A stretch of DNA of 64,000 bases from positions 186,001 to 250,000 of the forward strand of contig NZ_CALNVW010000030.1 in NCBI RefSeq assembly GCF_940670765.1, in the 5' to 3' direction. A program made the position numbers and the translations under genes. The notes below the pieces were generated by a model that searched no databases, was not told where the DNA came from, and worked only from the letters and a program-made list of their open reading frames with translations. Of this stretch, positions 15,825-25,101 are shown in pieces; within the stretch, counting starts at the first letter, position 1; every line of letters begins with the position of its first letter. This DNA comes from Streptomyces sp. A 4/2 (GTDB taxonomy: Bacteria; Actinomycetota; Actinomycetes; Streptomycetales; Streptomycetaceae).

Positions 15825-17864
15825 GTGGCGGCATACCTTCCCACCGAGACCACGAGTCTCGTGGGGCGAAAGAACGAGCTGGACCATCTGCGGAGCGCTT
15901 TCGCGAGGTACCGGCTGATCACACTCACCGGGATCGGCGGGGTGGGCAAGACCCGCATCGCGCTGCGCGCGGCGAGCCGCGCGGCACCCGACTGCCCCGA
16001 CGGGGTGTGGTGGGCGGATCTCTCCCCGCTCTCCGGCGAACGGCCGCTGCTGGCCACCGTCTCCGACGCGGTGGGGCTCTCCGACCACACGGCGCGCAGC
16101 CAGGTGGACGCACTCTGCGAGTGGCTCACGGACAAGCAGGGGCTGTTGGTGCTGGACTCCTGCGAACATCTCGTCGACGCCTGCCGAAGCCTGGTGGGGG
16201 ACGTCCTCACCTCGGCCCCCGGGCTCACTGTGCTGGTCACCAGCCGTCAGGCGCTGGGTGTCGGCGGCGAACACACGGTGGCCGTCGAACCCCTTCCCGT
16301 CGAGGGCGACCAGGGGGCGCTCGCCCTGTTCACCGACCGCGCCGCCACCGCCGCACCCGGCCTCTCCCTCGCCGATCCGGGCACGGCGAAGGCCGCCGCC
16401 GACATCTGCCGTCGGCTGGAGGGCATCCCGCTCGCCGTGGAACTGGCTGCGGCCCAGCTCCGGGCCCGCTCGGCAGAGCAGGTGGCCGAGCGGCTGAACT
16501 CCCGTTTCGACTCGCTCGTCGAGGGCGGACAGGAGCAGGCACCGCGCCATCGGACGCTCAGGACCGCCATCGGGTGGAGCCACGAACTGTGCGAGCCGCT
16601 GGAGCGGTTGATGTGGGCGCGGCTGTCCGTCTTCCGCGGCTGGTTCGACGAACACTCCGCGCGCGCCGTCTGCACCGGCGGCCCCCTGTCCGGGAAGACC
16701 GTGGACCGGGCCCTGGAGGGGCTCGTCGAGAAGTCCGTACTGACCTGGGACGGCGCCCGGTACCGGATGCTGGACACCATCAGGGAGTACGGCCGGTTGT
16801 GGCTGGAGGAACTGGGCGAGAGCGCGGCGCTCTCCGACCTCCACGCGGCGCACTGCCTCGCCGTCGCGCGTGAGGCCGACGCCGGCTGGCTGAGTTCCGA
16901 ACAGAGCTCCTGGTACCAGCGGATCGCCGATGTCCACACCGATCTGTGCACCGCGATGGACCGGCTGCTGGTCACCGACACCGAGCGGGCCCTCGAACTG
17001 ATCGGACTCGTCGGCTTCTTCTGGAGTTGCTGCGGCCATCTGCACGAGGTGCGCAGCTACCTGGAGCGGGCCCTCGCGCTGCATCCACGGCCCGGTCCGT
17101 ACCGCGGCAGGGCGTTGTGGGCGCTGGGCGTCGCCACCCTGCTCCAGGGTGAGCACGACCTCGCCCACGAACTCGGCGTGCAGTGCGACGAGGCCGCACA
17201 GCAGCAGAACGACAGGGAGATGTCGTTCGCGGCGGGCTATCTCCTCGGCCTCAGCCATCTGATGTCAGGGCGCCCGCTGGCCGCGCACACCGTGGCCGTA
17301 CGGCTTCCCGGCCCCGGCCGGGACACCGACGAGACGTCCGCGTCCCGGCGCAAGTGCCGACTGGTCGAGGTGTTCGCCCTCACCGGCCTGGGTCTGCTGA
17401 CCGAGGCCCGGCAGGAGGCGGAGGCCCTGCGCACGGCGTGCCTGCGGACCGGGGACTGGTGGACCCGCTCCTACACGGACTACCAGCTCTCGCTGATCTC
17501 GCTCTTCCAGGACCGGCCCGACGACGCGGCCGACCACGCGCGGGCGATGCTCACGGGCAAACGCCGGATCGGTGACGCGTTCGGGATCGCCCTCGGGCTG
17601 GACCTGCTCGCAGCCGCCCTCGCCGCACAGGGCAAGGGCGAACGGGCCGCCCTGGTCTTCGGGACGAGTCAGGCGTACTGGCGGACGGTCGGCCACCCGC
17701 AGCGCGGCACCCCGGAGCTCGGCCCGGTGCGCGAGGAGTGCGAACGCAGCGCCCGCGCCGTCATCGGGGACGACGCCTACGCCGAGGCCTTCCAGCGGGG
17801 CGCCTCGGTGCGTACCGCGTCCGGACTCGCGCGGGCACTCGACGGTCAACTCGCCCTCCCCTGA
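15825..17864 (+). CDS. STAND/NB-ARC ATPase with TPR-like C-terminus
   Basis: A 679-residue regulator-like ATPase. The Walker A GIGGVGKT is at residues 36-43, a Walker B-like LLVLDSCEHL near 110, and TVLVTSRQ near 140, followed by the winged-helix-like GLVEKSVLTWDGARYRMLDT and a helical repeat region (about 400-670). This is the middle and C-terminal architecture of AfsR/LuxR-type regulators, but no DNA-binding domain is present at either end. GTG 15825 is the start closest to the conserved TSLVGRKNEL motif; the upstream open frame is Pro/Arg-rich shadow. It may act through a partner. A 12-bp terminator hairpin follows directly. Confidence 0.83.
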   Translation: MAAYLPTETTSLVGRKNELDHLRSAFARYRLITLTGIGGVGKTRIALRAASRAAPDCPDGVWWADLSPLSGERPLLATVSDAVGLSDHTARSQVDALCEWLTDKQGLLVLDSCEHLVDACRSLVGDVLTSAPGLTVLVTSRQALGVGGEHTVAVEPLPVEGDQGALALFTDRAATAAPGLSLADPGTAKAAADICRRLEGIPLAVELAAAQLRARSAEQVAERLNSRFDSLVEGGQEQAPRHRTLRTAIGWSHELCEPLERLMWARLSVFRGWFDEHSARAVCTGGPLSGKTVDRALEGLVEKSVLTWDGARYRMLDTIREYGRLWLEELGESAALSDLHAAHCLAVAREADAGWLSSEQSSWYQRIADVHTDLCTAMDRLLVTDTERALELIGLVGFFWSCCGHLHEVRSYLERALALHPRPGPYRGRALWALGVATLLQGEHDLAHELGVQCDEAAQQQNDREMSFAAGYLLGLSHLMSGRPLAAHTVAVRLPGPGRDTDETSASRRKCRLVEVFALTGLGLLTEARQEAEALRTACLRTGDWWTRSYTDYQLSLISLFQDRPDDAADHARAMLTGKRRIGDAFGIALGLDLLAAALAAQGKGERAALVFGTSQAYWRTVGHPQRGTPELGPVREECERSARAVIGDDAYAEAFQRGASVRTASGLARALDGQLALP

Positions 17865-17896
17865 GGCGTGTCCGGCAGAGAGAGGCCGGACACGCC
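17865..17896 (+). terminator. Strong hairpin terminator after STAND ATPase
   Basis: A perfect 12-bp stem, GGCGTGTCCGGC pairing with GCCGGACACGCC across an 8-base loop of AG repeats, starts on the base after the stop codon. Confidence 0.8.
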
Positions 17897-18000
17897 CATC
17901 GGCCGGAGGCATCCCCGGATCATCGGCGGGCGCGGTCTTGCGGGCGGCCGTACACCTGCCATGATGTTCACACTTTGTGCACAGATGACCTGGGGGGGCC

Positions 18001-18723
18001 ATGGGAACCGTGGGCACCGCGCTGCTCGAACTGCGATCGGCGCAGAAGTCGGCCAAGGGAGTGTCGCTCTACTCCCGCTTCGTGAACCGTCCGGTGGGCC
18101 GCTGTCTGGCTGCGGTGTCGCACGGCCTGGGGCTGACTCCCAATCAGGTCACCCTGGTGAGCGCCGCGTTCAGCTTCGCCGCGATAGCCGCGGTCATGGT
18201 CGGGGAGCCGTCCTGGGGGCTGGGGTTCGCCGTGTGGCTGGGCCTGTTCCTGGGGTTCGCCTTCGACTCGGCGGACGGGCAGCTCGCCCGGCTGCGCGGC
18301 GGTGGCAGCCCGGCGGGGGAGTGGCTGGACCATGTGGTGGACTGCGCGAAGATCACCGCCCTGCACGCCGCCGTCCTGATCGCCTTCTACCGCCACCCGG
18401 AACACTTCGGCGCGACGGACGAGAGCTGGCTGCTGGTCCCGCTCGGATTCCAGTGGGCCGCGGTGGTGACCTTCTTCGGCGGCCTGCTCACCGAGAAGCT
18501 CAAACCGCGCCCCGTACCCGGCAGCCCCGCCGCCGCGCCGTCCACCCTGCGGGCGGTGGCGCTGCTGCCCGTCGACCACGGCATCTTCTGCCTGGTGTTC
18601 CTGCTGCTCGGGGCGGGGACCGGATTCCGCTGGGCCTATACGGTGCTCGCCTGCTTCAGCGTGCTCTTCCTGGCCGCCTTCCTCATGAAGTGGTTCCGGG
18701 AACTGAACGCAGTTCCCCGCTGA
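18001..18723 (+). CDS. CDP-alcohol phosphatidyltransferase family protein
   Basis: A 240-residue membrane enzyme of the CDP-alcohol phosphotransferase family. The signature D-x2-DG-x2-AR-x8-G-x3-D-x3-D is complete, with DSADGQLARLR near residue 90 and GEWLDHVVDCAK about 15 residues later. About six TM helices are predicted by eye. These enzymes transfer a phospho-alcohol from a CDP-alcohol to an acceptor. The convergent neighbour is a cytidylyltransferase that could make the CDP-alcohol, so the pair may build a phosphodiester-linked lipid or polymer decoration at the edge of the exopolysaccharide locus. ATG 18001 is preceded by a G-rich ribosome site. Confidence 0.88.
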   Translation: MGTVGTALLELRSAQKSAKGVSLYSRFVNRPVGRCLAAVSHGLGLTPNQVTLVSAAFSFAAIAAVMVGEPSWGLGFAVWLGLFLGFAFDSADGQLARLRGGGSPAGEWLDHVVDCAKITALHAAVLIAFYRHPEHFGATDESWLLVPLGFQWAAVVTFFGGLLTEKLKPRPVPGSPAAAPSTLRAVALLPVDHGIFCLVFLLLGAGTGFRWAYTVLACFSVLFLAAFLMKWFRELNAVPR

Positions 18724-19168
18724 ACGGCGCCTCGGGCTGCGCCAGTACGTCGAGCGCGCGGCGCAGTTGGGTGCTCGACGTGTGCACCGTGTACGGGAAG
18801 TAGACGATCTCGACGCCGACGGCGGCGAAGTCCTGCTCCAGCTTCTCGCCCTTCGATGTGCCCCGCCAGTCGTCCCCTTTGAACAGCACGTCGAAGCGGA
18901 CCTGCTTCCAGGTCTCGACCTTGTCGGGAACGGTCTCCACGAAGGCGGCGTCCACGTACTTGACGCTGCGTACTATCTCCAGCCGCTCCACGAGGGGGAT
19001 CATCGGACGGCGCCCCTTGGCCCGCTCCGCCATCTCGTCGGACACGACTCCGGCGACCAGGTAGTCGCACCGACTACGCGCGTGACGAAGGATGTTGAGG
19101 TGTCCGATGTGGAAGAGATCGTAGGCGCCGGGCGCGTATCCGACCCGGTACGGTTTGCCTGTTGTCAT
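18683..19168 (-). CDS. Cytidylyltransferase-family protein (TagD-like)
   Basis: A 161-residue nucleotidyltransferase. HIGH (in DLFHIGHLNILRHA) near residue 18 is the nucleotide-binding signature, and FKGDDWRGT and the late STQLRR fit glycerol-3-phosphate or ethanolamine-phosphate cytidylyltransferases. It would activate a phospho-alcohol as its CDP derivative. ATG 19168 follows a GGGGGGTT ribosome site; longer readings lack one. It overlaps the CDP-alcohol phosphotransferase gene by 41 bases tail to tail and is divergent from the GT4 gene. Which alcohol it uses cannot be read from sequence. Confidence 0.87.
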   Translation of the reverse strand: MTTGKPYRVGYAPGAYDLFHIGHLNILRHARSRCDYLVAGVVSDEMAERAKGRRPMIPLVERLEIVRSVKYVDAAFVETVPDKVETWKQVRFDVLFKGDDWRGTSKGEKLEQDFAAVGVEIVYFPYTVHTSSTQLRRALDVLAQPEAPFSGELRSVPGTTS

Positions 19169-19295
19169 GACTGAACCCCCCTGCGAGCCACACCCCCCGG
19201 TGTGGAAGGTATCGACGATAGCGTGCACATTCCGTTCAGGTTGAGTGAACGATGGGGGTGACAATGGGTTCACCTCTGGGGGAAGGGACCGCCGC

Positions 19296-20555
19296 GTGGT
19301 AAAGACGCGACGTATCGACGAGTCGGCCGGACGGCAGCGCCGCCTGCTGCTGGTTTCCACGAACTACGCGCCCGAGCATGCCGGTATCGGCCCGTACGCG
19401 ACGCAGATTGCCGAACACTGGGCGGGACTCGGTCACGAGACCCATGTACTGACCGGGATGCCGCACTACCCCGCGTGGTCGACGGACCCGGCGTACGCCG
19501 GTGCCTGGCGCCGCACCGAGGAGCGCGGCGGCGTCCGGGTGCACCGCAGGCGGCACAGCGTGCCGCCGCGGCAGACCGCTGTGCGGCGCGCGCTGTTCGA
19601 GGGCACGATCCTGCTGCACGGTCTCGCGGCGCCACCCGGCATCGGCAGACCGGACGCCGTACTCGCGCAGATGCCCAGCCTCGCCGGAGGGGTGCTCGGG
19701 GCGCGGATGGCGGCCCGCTGGAAGGTGCCGTACGTCCCGGTCGTGCAGGACCTGATGGGGGCCGCCGCCGCGCAGAGCGGGATACGCGGCGGTGACCGCG
19801 CCGCCGCCCTCGCCGAGCGGGCCGAGTCGTACGCCCTGCGGCGGGCGGCCCTCGTGGGTGTCATCCACGAGACCTTCGTCGACAAGGTACGGGCGATGGG
19901 CGTCGACCCCGGCCGGATCAGGCTGGTACCCAACTGGAACCACGTCCCCGGCCCTTCGCGCCCCCGTGAGGAGAGCCGGGTCAGGCTCGGCTGGCGGGCC
20001 ACCGACACCGTCGTCCTGCACTCCGGGAACATGGGTCTCAAACAGGGACTTGAGGTCCTCGTCGAGGCGGCCAGACGTGATCCGGCGCTGCGGGTCGTGC
20101 TGATGGGGGAAGGAAACCAGCGCGAGACGCTGGGCAGGCTCGCGGCCGACGTACCCAATCTGGTCTTCCTGCCACCCGCCGGGGAAGGTGAGTTCCCGGA
20201 CATTCTGGCGGCGGCCGACATACTGGCCGTCACGCAGCGGGCGTCGGTGCTCGACATGAGCGTCCCGTCCAAGCTGACCTCGTACTTCGCGTCCGGCCGG
20301 CCCGTGGTGGCGTCGGTGGCCGCCGCGGGCGGCACCGCGCAGGAAGTACTGCGCTCCGGCGCCGGGGTGCTGGTTTCTCCCGAAGATCCGGACGCCCTGC
20401 TGACAGCGGTGCGTAGACTCGCCGGAGATCCGGTGACCGCCGATGCGCTGGGGGCCGAGGGGCCGCGCCACGTCGCGTCCCACCTGTCGAGGGACGAGGG
20501 ACTGGCGCGGATCGACGCACTGATCGACGAGGCCTTGGGGGGTCCAGTCAGGTGA
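19296..20555 (+). CDS. Glycosyltransferase family 4 (WcaI-like)
   Basis: A 419-residue GT-B glycosyltransferase. The N-terminal domain has LLLVSTNYAPEHAGIGPYA and HVLTGMPHYPAW, the pattern of WcaI-type colanic-acid transferases. The C-terminal donor domain has VVLHSGNMGLKQGLEVLVEA and DMSVPSKLTSYFASGRPVVA. GTG 19296 is chosen because GGGGGAAGGGA precedes it; GTG 19245 would add 17 residues. The stop overlaps the GTG of the chain-length protein, so this heads a GT, co-polymerase, flippase operon. It should add one sugar to the lipid-linked repeat unit on the cytoplasmic side. Confidence 0.9.
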   Translation: MVKTRRIDESAGRQRRLLLVSTNYAPEHAGIGPYATQIAEHWAGLGHETHVLTGMPHYPAWSTDPAYAGAWRRTEERGGVRVHRRRHSVPPRQTAVRRALFEGTILLHGLAAPPGIGRPDAVLAQMPSLAGGVLGARMAARWKVPYVPVVQDLMGAAAAQSGIRGGDRAAALAERAESYALRRAALVGVIHETFVDKVRAMGVDPGRIRLVPNWNHVPGPSRPREESRVRLGWRATDTVVLHSGNMGLKQGLEVLVEAARRDPALRVVLMGEGNQRETLGRLAADVPNLVFLPPAGEGEFPDILAAADILAVTQRASVLDMSVPSKLTSYFASGRPVVASVAAAGGTAQEVLRSGAGVLVSPEDPDALLTAVRRLAGDPVTADALGAEGPRHVASHLSRDEGLARIDALIDEALGGPVR

Positions 20556-22267
20556 CGGACATGCATGCTTCCGCGGCGCGGGACGACGAACCGGATCTGC
20601 TCAGAGACCAGTTCAGGCAACTGCTGCGCTACCGCCGCCTCATCGGCGCGGGCATCGGCATCGGCCTGCTCGGCGGCGCGTGGCTCGGTGTGACCTCGGC
20701 GGACAGTTACGCCGCCGCCAGCGACATCCGGCTGCGCGCGCCCACCAACGACCCGTTCAACCCCGCGGTCTCGGTGGACAAGACCATCAACATGGGCACC
20801 GAGCGGCAGACCGCGAGCAGCAGCAGCGTCGCCGAGGTGGCCGCGCGGGCGCTGGGGCTGCCCGACAGCCAACTGGCTTCCCTCCAGCACGGTCTTCAGG
20901 TCACCAACCCGCCCCAGACCATGGTGCTGCACTTCAGCTACACGGCGACCACGCCCGAAGAGGCCGCCCGCCGTGCCAACGCCGTCACGAAGGCCTACCT
21001 CGATCTGCGGAAGAAGCAGTGGGGCGATCTCCGGGACAGCATGATCAAGAAGACCCGCGACCAGCTGGACCCGATGGCGAAGGAGCAGCAGGACCTCGCC
21101 AGGACCCTGGCGAACCAGGGCAGTTCGGCCTCGGAGTCCTCGATCGCCCGCAGGGACGACCTGGCCAACAAGGTGTCCACGCTGACCAGCCAGATCGCCA
21201 GCCTGAACGCGCTCGACATGACCGCGGGCACCGTCATCGTCAAGGCGGTCCCGCCGACCTCGTCCAACGGCCTGGGGCTGTCCGTCTCGCTCGGCGTCGG
21301 CGGCGCCGTCGGTGTGGCGCTCGGACTGCTCGCGGCCTGGGTCCGGCTGGTCTTCGACCCCGCACCGCGCTCGTCCGGCGACGTCGCCCGCGCGGTACGC
21401 GCCCCGGTCCTCGGCACCCTTCCACGGGTCACCGCCGGAGGCCCGCTGCTCGCCGTCGACCAGGCGGACTCGCGCCTCGCCGAGGAGTACCGCTCGGTCG
21501 CCTTCCGGCTCGCCTACGACCAGCGGTTCGCCGACCGCCGCCGACTGCTCGTGGTGGCGCCCCGCGGCAGCAACAGCGAAGCGGCTGCGGCCGTCGCCTC
21601 CAACCTGGCGGCCTCCTTCGCGGAGACCGGCAAGGACGTCCTGCTCATCGAGGCCGATCTGCGGACGCCCTCCCTCACGGGCAGACTGCGGGCGAACGCG
21701 GAGAGCCGCCCCGGCTGGAGCCTGCCACCGCAGCCGGGCGAGTCCGGCTGGCCAGGACCGCGCCAACTCCAGGTCGACGCCGGGGAGTCGGGCGCCTTCG
21801 ACCTGGTACCCGGTGAGCGGGTGCGCAACGTGGCACGCGCACTGACCTCGGCCCGGGTGACCCGGCTGATCGAGGAGGCCGACCTGCCGAACGCGACGGT
21901 CGTCGTCCTCGCCCCGCCCGTCCTCGCCTACGCCGACGCGCTGGCCCTGGTCGACCGGGTCGACGGCGTGCTCATCGTCTGCGACCCGCGCGCCGTGCAC
22001 CGCGCGGAACTCGTCCGGATCAGAGAGCTGATCGCGGGCGCCGGCGGGACGGTGCTCGGCGCGGTCACGCACTCCGCGCTGCGCCACCCGGGACGCGGCG
22101 CCGCCAAGTCCGGCCATCGCGGCGGTGGGGGCCGCTCGTCGAACAGATCCACGCCGCAGCGCATGGACCCGGCGAACTCCGTCCCGTACCCGCCGCTTCG
22201 GCAGTACCCGCCGGGGGACGGCAGCGACACGATGGCCCTGCGCACCATCCCGGCGAGAGACCGGTGA
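20552..22267 (+). CDS. Wzz/Wzc-like polysaccharide co-polymerase
   Basis: A 571-residue membrane protein with the layout of chain-length regulators fused to a BY-kinase-like domain. TM1 is near residues 31-48, an outer coiled region runs to about 225, and TM2 lies near 232-253. The cytoplasmic domain keeps VLLIEADLRTP (Walker A-prime-like) but has PRGSNSEAAA where a Walker A Lys-Thr/Ser is expected, so kinase activity is doubtful. The tail (530-571) has two Tyr in PYPPLRQYPP. It lies between a glycosyltransferase and a flippase with 4-base overlaps on both sides. It likely sets polymer length. Confidence 0.85.
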   Translation: MTDMHASAARDDEPDLLRDQFRQLLRYRRLIGAGIGIGLLGGAWLGVTSADSYAAASDIRLRAPTNDPFNPAVSVDKTINMGTERQTASSSSVAEVAARALGLPDSQLASLQHGLQVTNPPQTMVLHFSYTATTPEEAARRANAVTKAYLDLRKKQWGDLRDSMIKKTRDQLDPMAKEQQDLARTLANQGSSASESSIARRDDLANKVSTLTSQIASLNALDMTAGTVIVKAVPPTSSNGLGLSVSLGVGGAVGVALGLLAAWVRLVFDPAPRSSGDVARAVRAPVLGTLPRVTAGGPLLAVDQADSRLAEEYRSVAFRLAYDQRFADRRRLLVVAPRGSNSEAAAAVASNLAASFAETGKDVLLIEADLRTPSLTGRLRANAESRPGWSLPPQPGESGWPGPRQLQVDAGESGAFDLVPGERVRNVARALTSARVTRLIEEADLPNATVVVLAPPVLAYADALALVDRVDGVLIVCDPRAVHRAELVRIRELIAGAGGTVLGAVTHSALRHPGRGAAKSGHRGGGGRSSNRSTPQRMDPANSVPYPPLRQYPPGDGSDTMALRTIPARDR

Positions 22268-23502
22268 GACGCTCGGCCGTCGTCGCCGCATCGGTACTGG
22301 ACCAGGCAGCTTCCAGCCTGACCAACATCCTGGTGCTGGTGATGGCGGCCCGGGTCTCCACGACCGGCGGCTTCGCCGCGTTCTCGATGGTCTACCTGAC
22401 GTTCACCGTGCTGCTCGGCCTCAACATGTCCTACGTGGGGCAGGCCGTCGTCCTGGAACGGGGCGACAGCGCCGCGCTCGCCTCGGCCTGCCGCTCCGCC
22501 GCGGCCTTCACCGCCCTCGCCTCGCTCGTCGCGGGCGCGCTGCTGGCGGCGGGCGGAGCCGTCGTCGGCGGGCGCCTCGGGCACACCTTCCTGGCGCTGG
22601 GCCTCGTGCTGCCCTTCGTGCTCCTCCAGGACGGCCTGCGGTACTCCTTCTCCGCGCTGCAGCAGCCGCACCGCGCGCTCGCCGCCGATGCGCTGCGGTT
22701 GCTCTGCGTGGTGCCCGCCCTGCTCGTACAGCCCCCGCACGTGAGCCCCGCCCGGCTGGTGGCGGTCTGGGGCCTCTCCGCCGGACCGGCCCTGCTGACC
22801 GGCCTGCTGCTGCTCAGACCGCTGGTCACCGGCGCCGCCACACAGGTGCGCCGCTATCTGCGGCGCGGCCACCTCGGCATGCGGTTCGTCGTCGAATTCG
22901 CCGTCGGCAATGCCTCCAGCCAGCTGGCCGTCCTGGGACTCGGGCTCTTCGCGAGCCCGCTGGCGGTCGGTGCGCTGCGTGGCGCCACGACCCTCTTCGG
23001 CCCGCTCAACGTGCTGTTCAACTCGGTCAACGCCTTCGGCCCGCCCGTCCTCGGCCGCCTCGGCGGCCGGCGGGCGACCGCGCGCGCCGCCGCCTTCCTC
23101 GGCTGCGTCCTGGCCGCGACGGCGTTCGGCTGGGCCGCCGTGCTGTACGCCCTGCCCGACCGGATGGGCCACCAACTCCTCGGCGCCACCTGGCAGTCGG
23201 CCGTCGGACTGCTCCCCGCCACCGGCAGCCAGTACGCCGTGATGGCCCTGGGCACCTGCGCCCTGGTCACCCTGCGGGTCCTCAGTCCACGTGCCACCCT
23301 CTCGCTCCAGGTGGTGTTCTCCCTGGTCTCGGTGGTGCTGATGCTCGGCGGGTACGCGGTCGGCGGCGCCATCGGCGCGGCCTGGGGCCTGGCCGCGGGC
23401 TCCGCGCTGAAGGCGGTCGCCGCCTGGGCGCGGGTCGCCGTGCCCGGCCCGGCGGCCGAACCGGCCACGGACGGTCAGCGCAGCACCGCGCCCCTGTCCT
23501 GA
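22264..23502 (+). CDS. Wzx-like polysaccharide flippase
   Basis: A 412-residue, almost wholly hydrophobic protein with roughly twelve TM helices and sparse charged loops, as in oligosaccharide flippases of the MATE/MOP superfamily. The N-terminus LDQAASSLTNILVLVMAARV is the usual first helix with the conserved S/N region. It would move the lipid-linked repeat unit across the membrane. GTG 22264 overlaps the co-polymerase stop, and the 3 prime end overlaps the convergent polymerase gene by 28 bases. Confidence 0.85.
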   Translation: MRRSAVVAASVLDQAASSLTNILVLVMAARVSTTGGFAAFSMVYLTFTVLLGLNMSYVGQAVVLERGDSAALASACRSAAAFTALASLVAGALLAAGGAVVGGRLGHTFLALGLVLPFVLLQDGLRYSFSALQQPHRALAADALRLLCVVPALLVQPPHVSPARLVAVWGLSAGPALLTGLLLLRPLVTGAATQVRRYLRRGHLGMRFVVEFAVGNASSQLAVLGLGLFASPLAVGALRGATTLFGPLNVLFNSVNAFGPPVLGRLGGRRATARAAAFLGCVLAATAFGWAAVLYALPDRMGHQLLGATWQSAVGLLPATGSQYAVMALGTCALVTLRVLSPRATLSLQVVFSLVSVVLMLGGYAVGGAIGAAWGLAAGSALKAVAAWARVAVPGPAAEPATDGQRSTAPLS

Positions 23503-24980
23503 CGGTGGGTGAGGACCATCGCGATACAGAGCATCGCGATGGCCACCCGGCCCGAGGCCTGGAGCAGCGGGCCGCGCAGCAGGATGAACGAATAGCCCGC
23601 GACGAGCGGCACCACGAGCGAGATCAGACTGCCGGGCGGTGTGCGCCGGACCGCTCTGCGGGCGTATCTGCGGTCCACCCGCGCGGCGGCGTACCCCATC
23701 GCGAGGAGACCGAGGGACATCCCCACCGGCCCGAAGTCGATCCAGAGCTCCGCCCAGACCGGGGAGGAGAGATTGGTGTTGACCGCGCCCATCCACTGCC
23801 CCACCAGCACCCCCGTGTCGTGCGGCTTGCCGGGCCACACCGAGCGGGGGACGGCGAACAGGACGGACCCGGCCAGCTGGCGGCCGTAGAGGTGGCCGCC
23901 CCCGGACTTCTCGAACGTGATGGTGTTCGCGAACATCCCGATCTGGTCGTAGTCCTTCAGCGCGAGCGGCTCCAGCACCGAAGTCGTCTCCACCGGACGG
24001 TAGTTCTGGTCGTCGTAGCGGAAGCGGTCGGCGAACGGGAAGATCACCAGGGCCACCACCACCCCCAGGCTCAGCGCCGAGCGGTACATCGCCGCGCTGA
24101 CCGGGAAGACGGTGAACAGCAGCGAGAGCAGGACGGTGAGGAACCAGTAACGCGGGTTGGATATGGGGTTGTTGACCACCGTGTTCAGCGCGGCGAGCGC
24201 GATCCAGACGGCGATCACCGCCGGGGACCTGCGGGCCCGCCGCGAGGTGACCAGCCAGCGGGTGTACGCCAGCAGGGCGAACAGCGCGGGCACGGTCCCG
24301 AACCCGCGCAGAAACGCCTGGCCCGCCTGTGAATCGGCCTGCGAGATGCCCGCTTCCTCGATACCGGCGATGATCTCCTGGCGGCTGCTGAAGAACACCG
24401 CGGGGCCACCCAGCTTGAGGATGAACACGGCGCTGCACACGAAGGCCACCACCACCAGCAGGTACAGCCTGCGGCGGTGCACCAGCGCGGGCCGGGTCGC
24501 GCCGCGTCCCTTGCCGCCGGGCCGGTGCCTGGCCAGCAGCGCCCCCACGTCGAAGGCCGCGCAGCCGATGAGGACGAGCGCTACCGCCTGGGACACGTCC
24601 GAGCGGGGTCCGACCACCGGCGTGGGGACCTTGCCGAGCACGGCCTGGGCGAGCGGCGCCACCCCCATCGCCATGTAGACGAAGAGCCAGAACGACCCCT
24701 GGAGCAGCTTGCGGTGACTGGTCAGCACCATCGCGGACAGCCGGGCACCCGCGTACACGGTCAGGACGAGCTGGAGCCGGTACGCGGTGTCATGGACCCC
24801 GTCGCCCGGCTGAACGGCGACGATCCCCGGCAGGACCAGGGAGAGCCCCAGCGCGAGCGGCACCGACAGGGCGCGGGAGAGCAGGGTGCGCGGCGACACC
24901 GCGGACGCGAAGCGCGGGACCGGAACCGGCAGGGCCCGGACAGGACCCGGCCGGACGTCCTCGTTCGTGTCCGTCGCCAT
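23475..24980 (-). CDS. Wzy-like O-antigen/EPS polymerase
   Basis: A 501-residue multispanning protein (about 11-12 TM helices by eye) with a large outer loop around residues 310-400 (RFRYDDQNYRPVETTSV, FANTITFEKSGGGHLYGRQL, VPRSVWPGKP). That loop and the SVWPGKPHDTG motif resemble oligosaccharide repeat-unit polymerases. It would join flipped units into the polymer. I start it at ATG 24980, after GGGGGCTGACG. The long frame upstream is shadow of the acetyltransferase and GT genes. It is encoded on the minus strand, opposite its functional partners, which is unusual but common in actinobacterial loci. Confidence 0.82.
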   Translation of the reverse strand: MATDTNEDVRPGPVRALPVPVPRFASAVSPRTLLSRALSVPLALGLSLVLPGIVAVQPGDGVHDTAYRLQLVLTVYAGARLSAMVLTSHRKLLQGSFWLFVYMAMGVAPLAQAVLGKVPTPVVGPRSDVSQAVALVLIGCAAFDVGALLARHRPGGKGRGATRPALVHRRRLYLLVVVAFVCSAVFILKLGGPAVFFSSRQEIIAGIEEAGISQADSQAGQAFLRGFGTVPALFALLAYTRWLVTSRRARRSPAVIAVWIALAALNTVVNNPISNPRYWFLTVLLSLLFTVFPVSAAMYRSALSLGVVVALVIFPFADRFRYDDQNYRPVETTSVLEPLALKDYDQIGMFANTITFEKSGGGHLYGRQLAGSVLFAVPRSVWPGKPHDTGVLVGQWMGAVNTNLSSPVWAELWIDFGPVGMSLGLLAMGYAAARVDRRYARRAVRRTPPGSLISLVVPLVAGYSFILLRGPLLQASGRVAIAMLCIAMVLTHRQDRGAVLR

Positions 24981-25101
24981 CGTCAGCCCCCGCCCCCTGA
25001 TGAAGTTTCCCCCGCGGCAGTCTACCGACGCCGGGTCGCCGTCCAGGGGTAACCAGTAGGCTGAGCGGTCAGGCGCCTGGGGAGGCGCCGGTGGGGGTGA
25101 A

